64,000 nt of DNA from Burkholderia latens. GTDB lineage: Bacteria; Pseudomonadota; Gammaproteobacteria; Burkholderiales; Burkholderiaceae. The DNA lies in the NCBI RefSeq assembly GCF_001718795.1, contig NZ_CP013438.1:1488001-1552000 (forward strand), given 5' to 3'. Position 1 is the first letter of the stretch; the number at the start of each line of letters is the position of its first letter. Positions 53,926-63,685 of the stretch are shown one piece after another. The position numbers were made by a program, and so were the translations under genes. The notes under the pieces were generated by a model. It was not told the DNA's origin. It saw only the letters and a program-made list of their open reading frames with translations, and searched no databases.

Positions 53926-55266
53926 TCATGCAAACGGCACGGCGTTGAAGCCCGCGGCAAGTGCATCGACGATCCGGTCGAGCTGCTCGCGCTGGATCAC
54001 GAGCGGCGGCGACAGGATGATTTTCGTGCCAACCGGGCGCACCAGCACGCCGTGTTCGCGCGCGACTTCGGCGACCGCGTTTGCATAGCCGGACAGCGGA
54101 TCGATCGGCTCGCGCGTCTGCTTGTTCGCAACGAGGTCGAGCGCGAGCATCAGTCCCTTGCCGCGCACCTCGCCGACCGCCGCGAAGCGCTCCGGGAACG
54201 ACCGCAGCGCTTCGAGCAGATACGCGCCCTGCTTCGCCGCGTTCGCCGGCAGATCCTCGTTCACGACGATGTCGAGGCTCGCGATCGCGGCCGCGCACGC
54301 GACCGGATGCCCTGCATACGTGTAGCCGTGCATGATCGCGCCGCCGAAATCCGCGTTCGCGGCGAATGCATCCTCGATCCGCGCGTTCACGGCCGTCGCG
54401 CCGAGCGGCACGTAGCCGGACGAGATCCCCTTCGCGAGACACATGATGTCCGGGCGCACGCCCCAACCGCGGCTGCCGAACAGGCTGCCGCTGCGGCCGA
54501 AGCCCGTCACGACCTCGTCGGCGATCAGCAGCACGCCGTAGCGGTCGCACACCTCGCGCACGAGCGGCCAGTAATTGGCCGGCGGCACGATCACGCCGCC
54601 TGCGCCCTGCACCGGCTCGGCGATGAACGCGGCGACCGTGTCCGGGCTCTGGAACTGGATCTCGCGCTCCAGCATTTCCGCACAGATCCGGCCGAGTTCC
54701 TCGGGATCCTGCGTGAACGGATTGCGATACAGCCACGGCGTCTCGACATGGAAGCAGCCCGGCAGGTTCGGCTCGTAGTTGCGGCGGAACACCGTGTTGC
54801 CGTTCACCGACGCACCGCCGAAGTGCGTGCCGTGATAACCCTGCTTCAGCGAGATGAATTTCGTGCGGTCGGCCTGGCCGCGAACCTTCCAGTACTGGCG
54901 CGCAATTTTCAACGCGGTTTCGATCGAATCCGAGCCGCCCGAGCTGTACAGCACCCGGCGCATCCCTTCCGGCTCCATCATGTCGACCAGCTTCTTCGAC
55001 AGCTCTTCCGCGCGCGGATGCGAGATGCCGTCGAACAGCTGAAAGTATTCGAGCTCGTCGAGCTGGCGCACGATCGCGTCCTTCACTTCCTGCCGGTTGT
55101 GCCCGACGTTCACGTTCCACAGCCCTGCGACGCCGTCGACCAGCTGCTTGCCGGTTTCGTCGAACACGTAGCAGCCGTCGCCGCGCACGATGCGGATCGG
55201 CTTGCGCTGTTTCATTTCGTTCGGATGCAGCATCGGGTGCCAGAACTTCGCTTCGTTATAGCTCAT
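53926..55266 (-). CDS. Class III (omega) aminotransferase
   Basis: A 446-residue PLP enzyme. The N-terminal FWHPMLHPNEM, the GLWNVNVGHNRQEVKDAIVR block, the PLP phosphate site YSSGGSDSIETALKIARQYW, Asp in YGVLLIADEVVTGFGRSGSL, and the Schiff-base Lys in DIMCLAKGISSGYVPLGATA are all present. ATG 55266 follows GGAGA; the four-codon longer frame was not used. It transfers the amino group of an omega-amine or amino acid to a keto acid. With the adjacent aldehyde dehydrogenase it makes a two-step route from amine to acid. Confidence 0.93.
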   Translation of the reverse strand: MSYNEAKFWHPMLHPNEMKQRKPIRIVRGDGCYVFDETGKQLVDGVAGLWNVNVGHNRQEVKDAIVRQLDELEYFQLFDGISHPRAEELSKKLVDMMEPEGMRRVLYSSGGSDSIETALKIARQYWKVRGQADRTKFISLKQGYHGTHFGGASVNGNTVFRRNYEPNLPGCFHVETPWLYRNPFTQDPEELGRICAEMLEREIQFQSPDTVAAFIAEPVQGAGGVIVPPANYWPLVREVCDRYGVLLIADEVVTGFGRSGSLFGSRGWGVRPDIMCLAKGISSGYVPLGATAVNARIEDAFAANADFGGAIMHGYTYAGHPVACAAAIASLDIVVNEDLPANAAKQGAYLLEALRSFPERFAAVGEVRGKGLMLALDLVANKQTREPIDPLSGYANAVAEVAREHGVLVRPVGTKIILSPPLVIQREQLDRIVDALAAGFNAVPFA

Positions 55267-55348
55267 TGCAATCTCCACTTTTCGGATCGGTTTGTGCGGT
55301 GTTTGCGGCTTTTCGCGGTTTTTTGCGGCGCCTGGATCGGCCCGCGCG

Positions 55349-56851
55349 TCAGTGCGCGATGCAGACGGATTTGGTTTCGGTGAAGCCTTCGATCGCGTAT
55401 TGGCCGAACTCCCGACCGATGCCCGATTGCTTGTAGCCGCCGAACGGCATCGACGGGTCGAGCGGAACGTGGCAGTTCACCCATACGGTGCCGGCCTCGA
55501 TCTGCGGAACGAGGTTCATCACGCGCTTCAGGTCGTTGCTCCAGATGCTCGCGGCGAGCCCGTACGGCGACGCGTTCGCGAGACGCACCGCGTCGGCTGC
55601 ATCGTCGAACGGCACGACGACGATCACGGGGCCGAACACTTCGTCGCGCACGATCGCGCTGTCCGGCGGCGGATCGGCGATCACGGTCGGCCGCACGTAG
55701 TAGCCGGGCAGATCGTCGACGGGCGTGCCGCCCGCCAGGAACGTGAGACCCGCGCGGCGCGCGCCTTCGATGTGCTGGCGCACCTTGTCACGATGGTGCG
55801 CGGAGACGAGCGGGTTGATCTGCGCGGTCGTGTCGAGGCCCGCGCCGAGCTTCATCGACCGCGCGACGCCTGCGAGGCCGTCCGCGAGTTGCGCGAACCG
55901 GCTGCGGTGCACGTAGATGCGCGACGCGGCCGCGCACACCTGGCCCTGGTTGAAGAACGCACCGGCGGCGACGCCGTCGAGCGCCTGTGCGACGTCGACG
56001 TCGTCGAGCATCACGATCGGGTTCTTGCCGCCGAGTTCGAGCGAGAAGCGCGTCATGTTCTGCACGGCCGCCGCGCCGACCAGCTTGCCGGTCGCGGTCG
56101 AGCCGGTGAATGAGATCTTCGCGACCGCCGGGTGACTCGACAATGCGGCGCCACAGACGCGGCCGCCGGTGACGACGTTGAACACGCCGGGCGGCACGCC
56201 GGCTTCGCGTGCGAGTTCGGCGACGCGCAGCGCGGTCAGCGGCGTTTCCGGCGACGGCTTCAGCACGATCGTGCAGCCGGCCGCGAGCGCCGGAATCAGT
56301 TTCCACACGGCGATCATCAGCGGGAAATTCCACGGCACGATCGCCGCGACCACGCCGACGGGTTCCTTGCGCGTATAGGCCGTGTAGCGCGTGCCGGGCG
56401 GGAACGGGATCGACACGTCGAGCGTCTGGCCGGTGATCTTCGTGGCCCAGCCGGCCATGTAACGCACGTATTCGACGGTCGCGCCGACTTCGATCGCGCG
56501 CGACACGTGGATCGACTTGCCCTGATTCAGCGTTTCGAGTTGCGCGAGCGTTTCGGCGTCGGCTTCGATCAGGTCGGCGAGCTTCAGCAGGATGCGCTCG
56601 CGGTCCGCAGGGCGCAGCCCGCTCCACACGCGCGTGTCGAATGCGTGCTTCGCACTCGCGACCGCGCGGCCGACGTCTTCCGCGTCGGCATCCGGAACCG
56701 TCGCGAGACGCTCGGCCGTCGCCGGGTCGTACACGTCAACGCGCGCGGCCGCATGCGCGGGCTGCATTCGACCGTCGATGAAAAGGCCGAAGTCACGTGC
56801 GAGGAAGGTGCGCACGGTGTCGCTCACGGCGACGTGGTTCGTGGTGGTCAT
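55349..56851 (-). CDS. Aldehyde dehydrogenase (phenylacetaldehyde/aminoaldehyde-type)
   Basis: A 500-residue NAD(P)-dependent aldehyde dehydrogenase. It shows the Asn block VAAIVPWNFPLMIAVWKLIP, NAD-binding ISFTGSTATGKLVG, catalytic Glu in FSLELGGKNPIVMLDD, catalytic Cys in FFNQGQVCAAASRIYV and the end PSMPFGGYKQSGIGREFG. Overall pattern is close to FeaB/StyD-type enzymes. The start ATG 56851 (MTTTNHVAVSD) was preferred; a 55-codon in-frame extension is not conserved-looking. Located 82 bases before the aminotransferase, so likely one operon. A 7-bp microsatellite lies 217 bases upstream. Confidence 0.92.
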   Translation of the reverse strand: MTTTNHVAVSDTVRTFLARDFGLFIDGRMQPAHAAARVDVYDPATAERLATVPDADAEDVGRAVASAKHAFDTRVWSGLRPADRERILLKLADLIEADAETLAQLETLNQGKSIHVSRAIEVGATVEYVRYMAGWATKITGQTLDVSIPFPPGTRYTAYTRKEPVGVVAAIVPWNFPLMIAVWKLIPALAAGCTIVLKPSPETPLTALRVAELAREAGVPPGVFNVVTGGRVCGAALSSHPAVAKISFTGSTATGKLVGAAAVQNMTRFSLELGGKNPIVMLDDVDVAQALDGVAAGAFFNQGQVCAAASRIYVHRSRFAQLADGLAGVARSMKLGAGLDTTAQINPLVSAHHRDKVRQHIEGARRAGLTFLAGGTPVDDLPGYYVRPTVIADPPPDSAIVRDEVFGPVIVVVPFDDAADAVRLANASPYGLAASIWSNDLKRVMNLVPQIEAGTVWVNCHVPLDPSMPFGGYKQSGIGREFGQYAIEGFTETKSVCIAH

Positions 56852-57067
56852 GGGCGTCCCGATAGTTGTCGTGGCGGGCCGCATGCGCTTCGGCACGCGG
56901 TTTTCGGACCACTGTATCGACGCGGTCACGCGCCCGGTGAGCGCAAATTGGCAGCGCATCGGCAACCGACACGCACTCGACATGTGGATGACACTGACGC
57001 AGGCACGGCGGCGCATGGGCTCCGAGTCATCGTCGGACTAACAATGCGGCACGAGGTGGACGTGAGC

Positions 57068-57165
57068 GTGCGGGGTGCGGGGTGCGGGGTGCGGGGTGCG
57101 GGGTGCGGGGTGCGGGGTGCGGGGTGCGGGGTGCGGGGTGCGCGGTGCGCGGTGCGCGGTGCGCG
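57068..57165. repeat. 7-bp microsatellite, 14 units
   Basis: Ten tandem GTGCGGG units followed by four GTGCGCG units. It lies five bases past the stop of the LuxR gene and 217 bases ahead of the aldehyde dehydrogenase start. A 7-bp unit is not a multiple of three and can slip in replication. Confidence 0.95.
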
Positions 57166-57170
57166 GGAAA

Positions 57171-57914
57171 TTACAGGAACAATGCGCCGACCAGTTCGGT
57201 GCGGTTCGACACACCGAGCTTGCGGTACATGCGCATCAGGTGCGTCTTGATCGTCGTCTGGCCGAGCGCGAGATCTCGTGCGATCGCCTTGTTCGAGCGG
57301 CCGTCGCGCACCAGGCGTGCGATCTGTTCCTCGCGATACGTCAGCCGCTCCTCGCAGCCGATCCGGTGAATGCCGCGCCGCGCGCGCAGCAGCGGCGCCA
57401 GCGCGGCTTCGGCGACCGGCTGCAGCCGCGCGAGCGCATCGATCTCGGCCGGCGCGAAACGGCCAGCCGGGCTGTTGCCGTCTGCGTCGCCGGTGCCGAA
57501 GCGCAATAGCGAAAACGCGCCGACCGTGCGGCACGCGTCGTCGCGCAGCCAGACTTCGACGACGTCGGCCACGTCGTGTCGCCGCAGGAAACGGGTCCAG
57601 TACGCGGACGCGTCGCGTCTTTCGTCAGGCAATTGGGACGCGAGCGTCACGACCGCGGGCTCGGCCGCCGCGCAACGCGACGGATGCAGCGGATCGAGCA
57701 TCCGGTAACGCGCGAGGTAAGTGCGATGCATTGACTCCGGCATTCCGAACAGCTCGAAATCGGCGGGCTCGCCGCTCAGGTCGAGCCGGTAGAACACGAT
57801 CGCGGACGGGCTCGCGAACGCGTCGAACGCAGCGACGCATGCACGCAGCGCGCGCGGCCAGTCGGCGCAGTCGCCGGCGGCAGTAACGGGTGGGATCGGG
57901 AGCGGAATCTGCAT
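57171..57914 (-). CDS. LuxR-family transcriptional regulator
   Basis: A 247-residue regulator with a C-terminal GerE-type helix-turn-helix: LTYREEQIARLVRDGRSNKA, IARDLALGQTTIKTHLMRMY, RKLGVSNRTELVG. The N-terminal ~160 residues are an unassigned sensory region. ATG 57914 (MQIPLPIPPV) was chosen over an upstream frame extension rich in Arg/Pro. It is upstream of the aldehyde dehydrogenase on the same strand, and the microsatellite lies directly after its stop. Confidence 0.9.
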   Translation of the reverse strand: MQIPLPIPPVTAAGDCADWPRALRACVAAFDAFASPSAIVFYRLDLSGEPADFELFGMPESMHRTYLARYRMLDPLHPSRCAAAEPAVVTLASQLPDERRDASAYWTRFLRRHDVADVVEVWLRDDACRTVGAFSLLRFGTGDADGNSPAGRFAPAEIDALARLQPVAEAALAPLLRARRGIHRIGCEERLTYREEQIARLVRDGRSNKAIARDLALGQTTIKTHLMRMYRKLGVSNRTELVGALFL

Positions 57915-58109
57915 GGCTGGAGCGGCCGGCGGCCGGACGCGTCTGAGTTCGCGCCAGCCTACCGGCGCCGCAATTGACCGGTGAGCACGAATCGGCAATT
58001 CGTCTCGGGATGGCAGGGCGCGGGGCGCGGCCGGCCCGCGCTATCGCGCTGACGGCGCAGCAGCGTGCGCGCACGGCGCGGCCGGTCTGAATCCAGATTC
58101 GCGCTCGTA

Positions 58110-58988
58110 TCAGTGCGCGTTCGCGGCGAACGTGTCGCACGCGCTGACCTCACCCGACTCCATCCCGCGCCGCAGCCAGTACACGCGCTGCTCACTCGAG
58201 CCGTGCGTGAAACTCTCCGGCACGACATAGCCCTGACCTTGCTGCTGCAGCCGGTCGTCGCCGATCGCGGCGGCCGCCCTTAGCCCCTCCTCGAAATCGC
58301 CGGGCTCCATCAGATGCTGGTTTGCACGTTGCGCGTTGTTCGCCCATACGCCGGCCAGGCAGTCGGCCTGCAGCTCCATCCGCACCGACAGCGCGTTCGA
58401 GCGCGCTTCGCTCGAACGCCGGCGCGCGGCGTCGACCTTGTCGGAAATGCCGAGCAGGTTCTGCACGTGATGGCCGACTTCATGCGCGATCACATACGCC
58501 TGCGCGAAATCGCCACCCGCGCCGAATCGCTTGCGCAGCTCGTCGTAGAAGCCGAGATCGATATACACCTTGCGGTCGGCCGGACAGTAAAACGGCCCCA
58601 TTGCGGTCTGGCCGGTGCCGCACGCGGTCGGCGTCGAGTTCGTGAACATCACGAGCTTCGGCGGCTCGTACTGCGCGTGCAGCTGCGTGTTGAACACGCC
58701 CGACCACGTCCGCTCGATGTTGCCGAGCACCTTGCGCGTGAACACCGCGCCGGGATCGTTCGCCTGCGCGCCCTGGCGTTGCGTCGGCGCGGTTTGCGCC
58801 TGCTGCTGCCGCCCTTGCAGCGCCGATGCGCCTTCGAGCACGACGCGCGGGTCGATCCCGAAGAAATACGATGCAGCGAGCGCGACCACGATCGTGCCGA
58901 TGCCGATGGTCGCGCGCCCGCCGCCGAAGCCGCCGCCGCCGCGGCGATCCTCGACGTTCATGCTTTCTCTCTCGTCGTCCAGCCTCAT
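58110..58988 (-). CDS. Neutral zinc metallopeptidase (YpfJ family)
   Basis: A 292-residue membrane-anchored peptidase. The N-terminal RGGGGFGGGRATIGIGTIVV and one membrane segment precede the peptidase domain. The zinc motif is AYVIAHEVGHHVQNLLGISD, with the third-ligand region MELQADCLAGVWANNAQRAN and the family end GTSEQR-like HGSSEQRVYWLRRGMESGEV. ATG 58988 starts MRLDDERES, as in homologues. Its substrate is unknown. Confidence 0.93.
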   Translation of the reverse strand: MRLDDERESMNVEDRRGGGGFGGGRATIGIGTIVVALAASYFFGIDPRVVLEGASALQGRQQQAQTAPTQRQGAQANDPGAVFTRKVLGNIERTWSGVFNTQLHAQYEPPKLVMFTNSTPTACGTGQTAMGPFYCPADRKVYIDLGFYDELRKRFGAGGDFAQAYVIAHEVGHHVQNLLGISDKVDAARRRSSEARSNALSVRMELQADCLAGVWANNAQRANQHLMEPGDFEEGLRAAAAIGDDRLQQQGQGYVVPESFTHGSSEQRVYWLRRGMESGEVSACDTFAANAH

Positions 58989-59371
58989 TGCCGGCCCCTC
59001 CCTGTTCTCGTCGATGGTCCGGCCGCGCGATGCGCAGCCGGGCGACCCGTCGCCGCGACGTTCATCATCGGCCAATGCGATCGATCCGCACCGCGCACGC
59101 TCGCGCGGCATGCGCCGATCGCAGCGCCGGCCGCTCCGCTTGCACGACGGAATTGGCCGGGGCCGGCGCGCCGTACGTCGATGCGCGGGCTCGCCCGCGC
59201 CTATTTTGCCGGGCTTTTGCGACTTGTCGCAAAAATACGGAGGATAGAGCGATTCGGCGCAGAACATCGTCAGCCTTTGCAAAATGCCGCATCGCATTCA
59301 TCCGTTCGGCGGATACCGGCGTGCGCGGGCACCGCCTAGAGTGACCGGAAACGTCCCTTCCGGAGAACGAC

Positions 59372-60163
59372 ATGACGCACCCTCGCCCTCGTACGATCGC
59401 GATCACCGGCGCAGGCACCGGTATCGGCGCCGCGTGCGCACGCCGCTTCGCGGCCCGCGGCGACCGCGTCGTGCTGCTCGGCCGGCGCCGGGCGCCGCTG
59501 GACGCGCTCGCCGCCGAACTCGGCGGGCTGGCGCTCGCCGGCGACGCCGCGAACGCGGCCGACTGGGCGCGTTTCCTGCCGGAGATCGCCGCGCGATTCG
59601 GCCCCATCGATTCGCTGATCGCCTGCGCGGGCGGCCACGGTCTCGGCCGCGCCGGCGAAACCGGGGACGCGCAATGGCGCGATGCGATCCATGCGAATCT
59701 CGACACCGCATTCGCCAGTGCACGCGCGTGCTTGCCTGACCTGATCGCGCAGCGCGGCAGCATCGTGCTGGTCGCGTCGATCGCCGCGCTCGCGGCCGGT
59801 CCCGGCGTGTGCGCCTATACGGTCGGCAAGCACGCGTTGCTCGGCCTCGCACGTTCGCTCGCCCGCGACTACGGACCGCACGGCGTGCGCGCGAACGCGG
59901 TGTGCCCCGGGTGGGTCCGCACGCCGATGGCCGATGCGGAAATGGCGCCGCTGATGTCCGCATACGGCGATACGCTCGATGCGGCCTATGCACGCGTCAG
60001 TGCCGACGTGCCGCTGCGGCGCGCGGCCGATCCGGACGAGATCGCGGCCGTGTGCGCGTTCCTCGCGTCGCCCGACGCGTCGTTCGTCAGCGGCGCGACG
60101 CTCGTCGCCGACGGCGGCGCGACGGTCGTCGACGTGCCGACGCTCGCGTTCGACAAGCTGTGA
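59372..60163 (+). CDS. SDR-family oxidoreductase
   Basis: A 263-residue short-chain dehydrogenase with full motifs: TIAITGAGTGIGAACARRFA (NAD-binding), LIACAGGHG (NNAG variant), catalytic Ser in IVLVASIAALAAG, YTVGK (YxxxK) and PGWVRTPMAD. It is the first gene of the plus-strand cluster that continues with LysR, DUF4286, MFS and DUF2848 genes. CGGAGAACGAC precedes ATG 59372. Confidence 0.92.
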   Translation: MTHPRPRTIAITGAGTGIGAACARRFAARGDRVVLLGRRRAPLDALAAELGGLALAGDAANAADWARFLPEIAARFGPIDSLIACAGGHGLGRAGETGDAQWRDAIHANLDTAFASARACLPDLIAQRGSIVLVASIAALAAGPGVCAYTVGKHALLGLARSLARDYGPHGVRANAVCPGWVRTPMADAEMAPLMSAYGDTLDAAYARVSADVPLRRAADPDEIAAVCAFLASPDASFVSGATLVADGGATVVDVPTLAFDKL

Positions 60164-60356
60164 CGCCGGCAACCGCACCTATCCGCACGCTGCGTCATGG
60201 CGCATGAACGCGCGACGTTCGGCGCGCGGCATCCTGCCCGTCGGCGGTTCGCCCGCGCGTGAGCGGGTGCGCGCTTCGCTACTGTCCCGCGCCCGAAATC
60301 CGCTAACATCGACCGATCCCGCCGCAGCGCGGCACGGCCTCACCGTTCGGACTTCG

Positions 60357-61415
60357 ATGAACATCCGGTTCCTGGAAACCTTCGTCTGGCTCGCGAAGCT
60401 GGAAAACTTCCGTCTCACCGCCGAGAAACTGCACACGACGCAGGCGGCCGTGTCGAGCCGCATCGCGTCGCTGGAAGAGGCGTTCGACGTGCGGCTGTTC
60501 GACCGCAACACGCGCTCGGCCACGCTCACGCCCGCGGGGCGGCGCATGCTCGCGTACGCGGAACGGATCGTGCGGCTCGACAGCGAGATGCGGCGCGATA
60601 TCGACGCGGCAAGCGACGCGGGCCTGATCCGGATCGGCGTGATCGAATCGATCGTGCACAGCTGGTTTCCGGCGCTGATGGCGCAACTGCGCGAGCGCTA
60701 TCCGCGCCTCGACGTCGAGATCACGAGCGACACCACGCTGCACCTGATCCGCCTGATGAGTACCGACGGCGTCGACCTGATCCTGCAGACCGATCCTGTG
60801 CCGGGCCCCGACTTCACCAATCTGCCGCTGTGCGAATTCCCGGTGCGCTGGGTCGCGAGCCCGCGCGTCGGGCTCGGCGGCAAACGGCTCGGCGTCGCGC
60901 AGCTCGCCGCATATCCGATCATCAGCTTCTCGCGCCATTCGGGGCCGCATGCGACGATCGAGCGGCTGTTCGCGGCCGTCGAGCGGCCGGCCAGCATCAA
61001 CTGCATCACGTCGGTCGCCGCGATGATCCGGCTCGTCGCCGACGGCTTCGGCGTGGCCGCACTGCCGCCCGCGATCATCGGCCGCGAGTTGCACGAAGGC
61101 ACGCTCGAACTGCTCGACGTCGAACCGGAATTCCCTGCGCTGCCACTCGTCGCGTCGTATCGCACGCAAGGGCTGCCGGTCGCCGCGCGCATCGCGGAGC
61201 TGGCGAGCGAAGTGGCGCGCGCAATGCCGGCCGCGGCGGGACAAGTGAAACCGTCGGCGGTGGTAACGGCCGATGCCGGCGTCATCAGCGACACGCGTGC
61301 CCGCACGGCGGCCAACACCAACGCAACGGCCGGCACCGTGGCCGCGGCGGCAAAGCGCGCGCCCGCATCCGCACCGCCCGCCGCCGCTGCGAAACGCCGT
61401 CCGCGCCGCTCATAA
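60357..61415 (+). CDS. LysR-family transcriptional regulator with Ala/Pro/Lys-rich tail
   Basis: A 352-residue LysR regulator, about 50 residues longer than usual. The DNA-binding start MNIRFLETFVWLAKLENFRL, then TAEKLHTTQAAVSSRIASLE, is canonical; the effector domain runs to about residue 298. The extra C-terminus (TANTNATAGTVAAAAKRAPA and similar, ending RPRRS) is low-complexity and basic. The start ATG 60357 was chosen over an open frame upstream (to 59979) that is a shadow of the SDR gene. It probably controls the flanking cluster. Confidence 0.92.
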   Translation: MNIRFLETFVWLAKLENFRLTAEKLHTTQAAVSSRIASLEEAFDVRLFDRNTRSATLTPAGRRMLAYAERIVRLDSEMRRDIDAASDAGLIRIGVIESIVHSWFPALMAQLRERYPRLDVEITSDTTLHLIRLMSTDGVDLILQTDPVPGPDFTNLPLCEFPVRWVASPRVGLGGKRLGVAQLAAYPIISFSRHSGPHATIERLFAAVERPASINCITSVAAMIRLVADGFGVAALPPAIIGRELHEGTLELLDVEPEFPALPLVASYRTQGLPVAARIAELASEVARAMPAAAGQVKPSAVVTADAGVISDTRARTAANTNATAGTVAAAAKRAPASAPPAAAAKRRPRRS

Positions 61416-61514
61416 GAAAACCTGTTCACCGCGAATTTGTTTTCTTGTTGGACGGGCGCGCCCCGTCTTCGGGACACTGCAGTTCCTGACACACCGCGTC
61501 GCAAGGAACCCGCA

Positions 61515-62204
61515 ATGACCCGCCCTTCCCTTCCGCACGGCCAGCTCTGCGTCTGGACGGACATCGATCCCGCGCACGAAGCCGATTTCAATGCTTGGTA
61601 CGACCGCGAGCATATGCAGGAGCGTGTCGCGATTCCCGGCTTCACGCATGCGCGGCGGTTTCGCGCAACCGACGGCGGCCCGCGCAAATATCTCGCGCTG
61701 TACGTGACGGAGACGCTCGACGTGTTCCGCAGCGACGCGTACCGGCGCGCGTTCACGCAGCAGACCGCGTGGTCGCTCGCGAACTTCGAACGGATGACGG
61801 GCACGCAGCGGCGCGTCGGCGACCTGACGCTCGAGGCCGGCGACGGCGAAGGCATCCATCTCGCGCTGTTCGTGGTGCCGCCGGAGCGCATCGACGTGCC
61901 GCACCTGCGTGAACGCTTCGACGTGGCGCTGCGCGAACCCGGCATCCATGCGACGCGATTGTTCCGTACCGTGCCGGAACTGTCCGCGCCGATCGGCGCC
62001 GATGCGGCCACGCGTCCGGACGCCGATGCGCTCGTGCTGATCGAAGGCAGCGACGCCGCGGCCACGCGCCGCGTCGCCGCAGCAATCGCCGGCCACGGCG
62101 ACGTGCGCACGTTCGATCTGCTGTGGCGCGCCGCCGCGCCGCTGCCGGCTGCACGTCGCGACGCCGAAGCGGAAGCCGCGGCCGCGGCAGACCTCCCCGG
62201 CTGA
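61515..62204 (+). CDS. DUF4286-like protein
   Basis: A 229-residue protein containing two ferredoxin-like halves. The first half (LCVWTDIDPAHEADFNAWYD, REHMQERVAIPGFTHARRF, LALYVTETLDVFRSDAYRRA) resembles DUF4286, a family found in catabolic clusters. The second half is weaker and ends in an alanine-rich tail. AAGGA precedes ATG 61515. It lies 99 bases after the LysR gene and before an MFS transporter, so it may act in the same pathway. No activity can be assigned. Confidence 0.72.
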   Translation: MTRPSLPHGQLCVWTDIDPAHEADFNAWYDREHMQERVAIPGFTHARRFRATDGGPRKYLALYVTETLDVFRSDAYRRAFTQQTAWSLANFERMTGTQRRVGDLTLEAGDGEGIHLALFVVPPERIDVPHLRERFDVALREPGIHATRLFRTVPELSAPIGADAATRPDADALVLIEGSDAAATRRVAAAIAGHGDVRTFDLLWRAAAPLPAARRDAEAEAAAAADLPG

Positions 62205-62315
62205 ACCGGAACCCGACGCTGCCGCGCGGCCACATCGGCAACGCTGCGCCCGGCGCATGGCGCCGGGCACCCAGCCGCTCAGGCGCCGTCCGTCATCCCG
62301 TCATCCCTTCACGAC

Positions 62316-63635
62316 ATGCCCGATACCATGAGCACTCTCGCCCAGCCCGCCGCCCACGCGCCCCGCCGCGTCCGCAACAGCCGACTCGCGACCGCGAGCA
62401 TGATCGGCACGTCGCTCGAGTGGTACGACTTCACGATCTACAACACGCTCGCGGCACTCGTCTTCAACCATCTGTTCTTTCCGTCGGTCGATCCGCTGGC
62501 GGGCACGATTCTCGCGTTTTCGACGTATGCGGTCGGCTACGTGTCGCGTCCGCTCGGCGGTTTCGTGTTCGGCAACCTCGGCGATCGCATCGGCCGGCGC
62601 GCGGTGCTGATGCTCACGCTCGTGCTGATGGGCGTGACGACCGCGCTGATGGGCGTGTTGCCAACCTATGCGCAGGCCGGCATCCTGAGCCCGATCCTGC
62701 TCGTCGCGCTGCGCTTCGTGCAGGGTGTCGCGCTCGGCGGCGAATGGGCCGGCGCGGTCCTGCTGTCGGTCGAGCACGGCGACCAGAAGCGGCGCGGCTT
62801 GTCCGCATCATGGACGCAGATCGGCCCGTCGTTCGGCACGCTGCTCGGCACCGGCTGCATCGCGCTCGTGACGCTGTCCACCACGCCCGGCGACTTCCTG
62901 TCGTGGGGCTGGCGCGTGCCGTTCGCGGCGAGCGCGCTGCTCGTCGCGTTCGGCTTCTGGGTGCGGCGCGGCGTCGATGAAACGCCGCAGTTCGAGCAGC
63001 TCGCCGAATCGCATGCGACCGCCGACGTGCCCGTCGCCGAAGTGCTGAAGTCCCACTGGCGGCGCCTGCTGATCGCCGGCGGCTCGCGAATCGGCTCCGA
63101 CGTGCTGTACGCGCTGATCGTCGTGTTTACGCTGACCTACGTGACGACCGTGTTGCACCTGTCGCGCCCCGTCGCGCTGACCGCCGTGATGATCGGCACC
63201 GCATGCAACGCGCTCGCCGTGCCGTTCTTCGGCGCGCTGTCGGACCGCCTGGGGCGCCGCCCCGTCTACCTCGGCGGCGCGATCGCGGGAATCGTATGGG
63301 CGTTCGTGTTCTTCGTGCTGCTCGATTCCGCGCGGCCGGCGGCGATCGTCGCAGCGGTTGCGATCGGCCTGGTGATCCATGCGGTAATGTACGGCCCGCA
63401 AGGCGCGTTCGTCACTGAACAGTTTCCGACGCGTGTGCGTTACGCAGGTTCGTCGCTGGCGTACACGCTCGCCGGCATCGTTGGCGGCGGGTTCGCGCCG
63501 CTCGTGATCGCGGCGCTGTTCCGCCAGACCGGAACGACGACGGCCGTGTCGCTGTACGTGACCGCCGCACTCGTCGTGACGTCGATCGCACTGCTCGCAG
63601 CGCGCGAGACCGCGCATCGGCCGCTCGCCGATTGA
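62316..63635 (+). CDS. MFS transporter, metabolite:H+ symporter (MHS) type
   Basis: A 439-residue transporter with 12 membrane segments. MHS/ShiA-like blocks are TASMIGTSLEWYDFTIYNTL, the A-loop GNLGDRIGRRAVLMLTLVLM, FVQGVALGGEWAGAVLLSVE and the second-half repeat GALSDRLGRRPVYLGGAIAG. It likely imports an organic acid. The start could be ATG 62316 or ATG 62328; neither has a clear ribosome site. Part of the cluster with SDR, DUF4286 and DUF2848. Confidence 0.92.
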   Translation: MPDTMSTLAQPAAHAPRRVRNSRLATASMIGTSLEWYDFTIYNTLAALVFNHLFFPSVDPLAGTILAFSTYAVGYVSRPLGGFVFGNLGDRIGRRAVLMLTLVLMGVTTALMGVLPTYAQAGILSPILLVALRFVQGVALGGEWAGAVLLSVEHGDQKRRGLSASWTQIGPSFGTLLGTGCIALVTLSTTPGDFLSWGWRVPFAASALLVAFGFWVRRGVDETPQFEQLAESHATADVPVAEVLKSHWRRLLIAGGSRIGSDVLYALIVVFTLTYVTTVLHLSRPVALTAVMIGTACNALAVPFFGALSDRLGRRPVYLGGAIAGIVWAFVFFVLLDSARPAAIVAAVAIGLVIHAVMYGPQGAFVTEQFPTRVRYAGSSLAYTLAGIVGGGFAPLVIAALFRQTGTTTAVSLYVTAALVVTSIALLAARETAHRPLAD

Positions 63636-63685
63636 GCGTTGCGGCAGCCGCTCCTCATTCATTCGCACTTCAAACGGATACCTGC

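Noticed and set aside
57068..57165. Possible CRISPR array
   Set aside because: The repeat is 7 bp with no spacers; it is a microsatellite.
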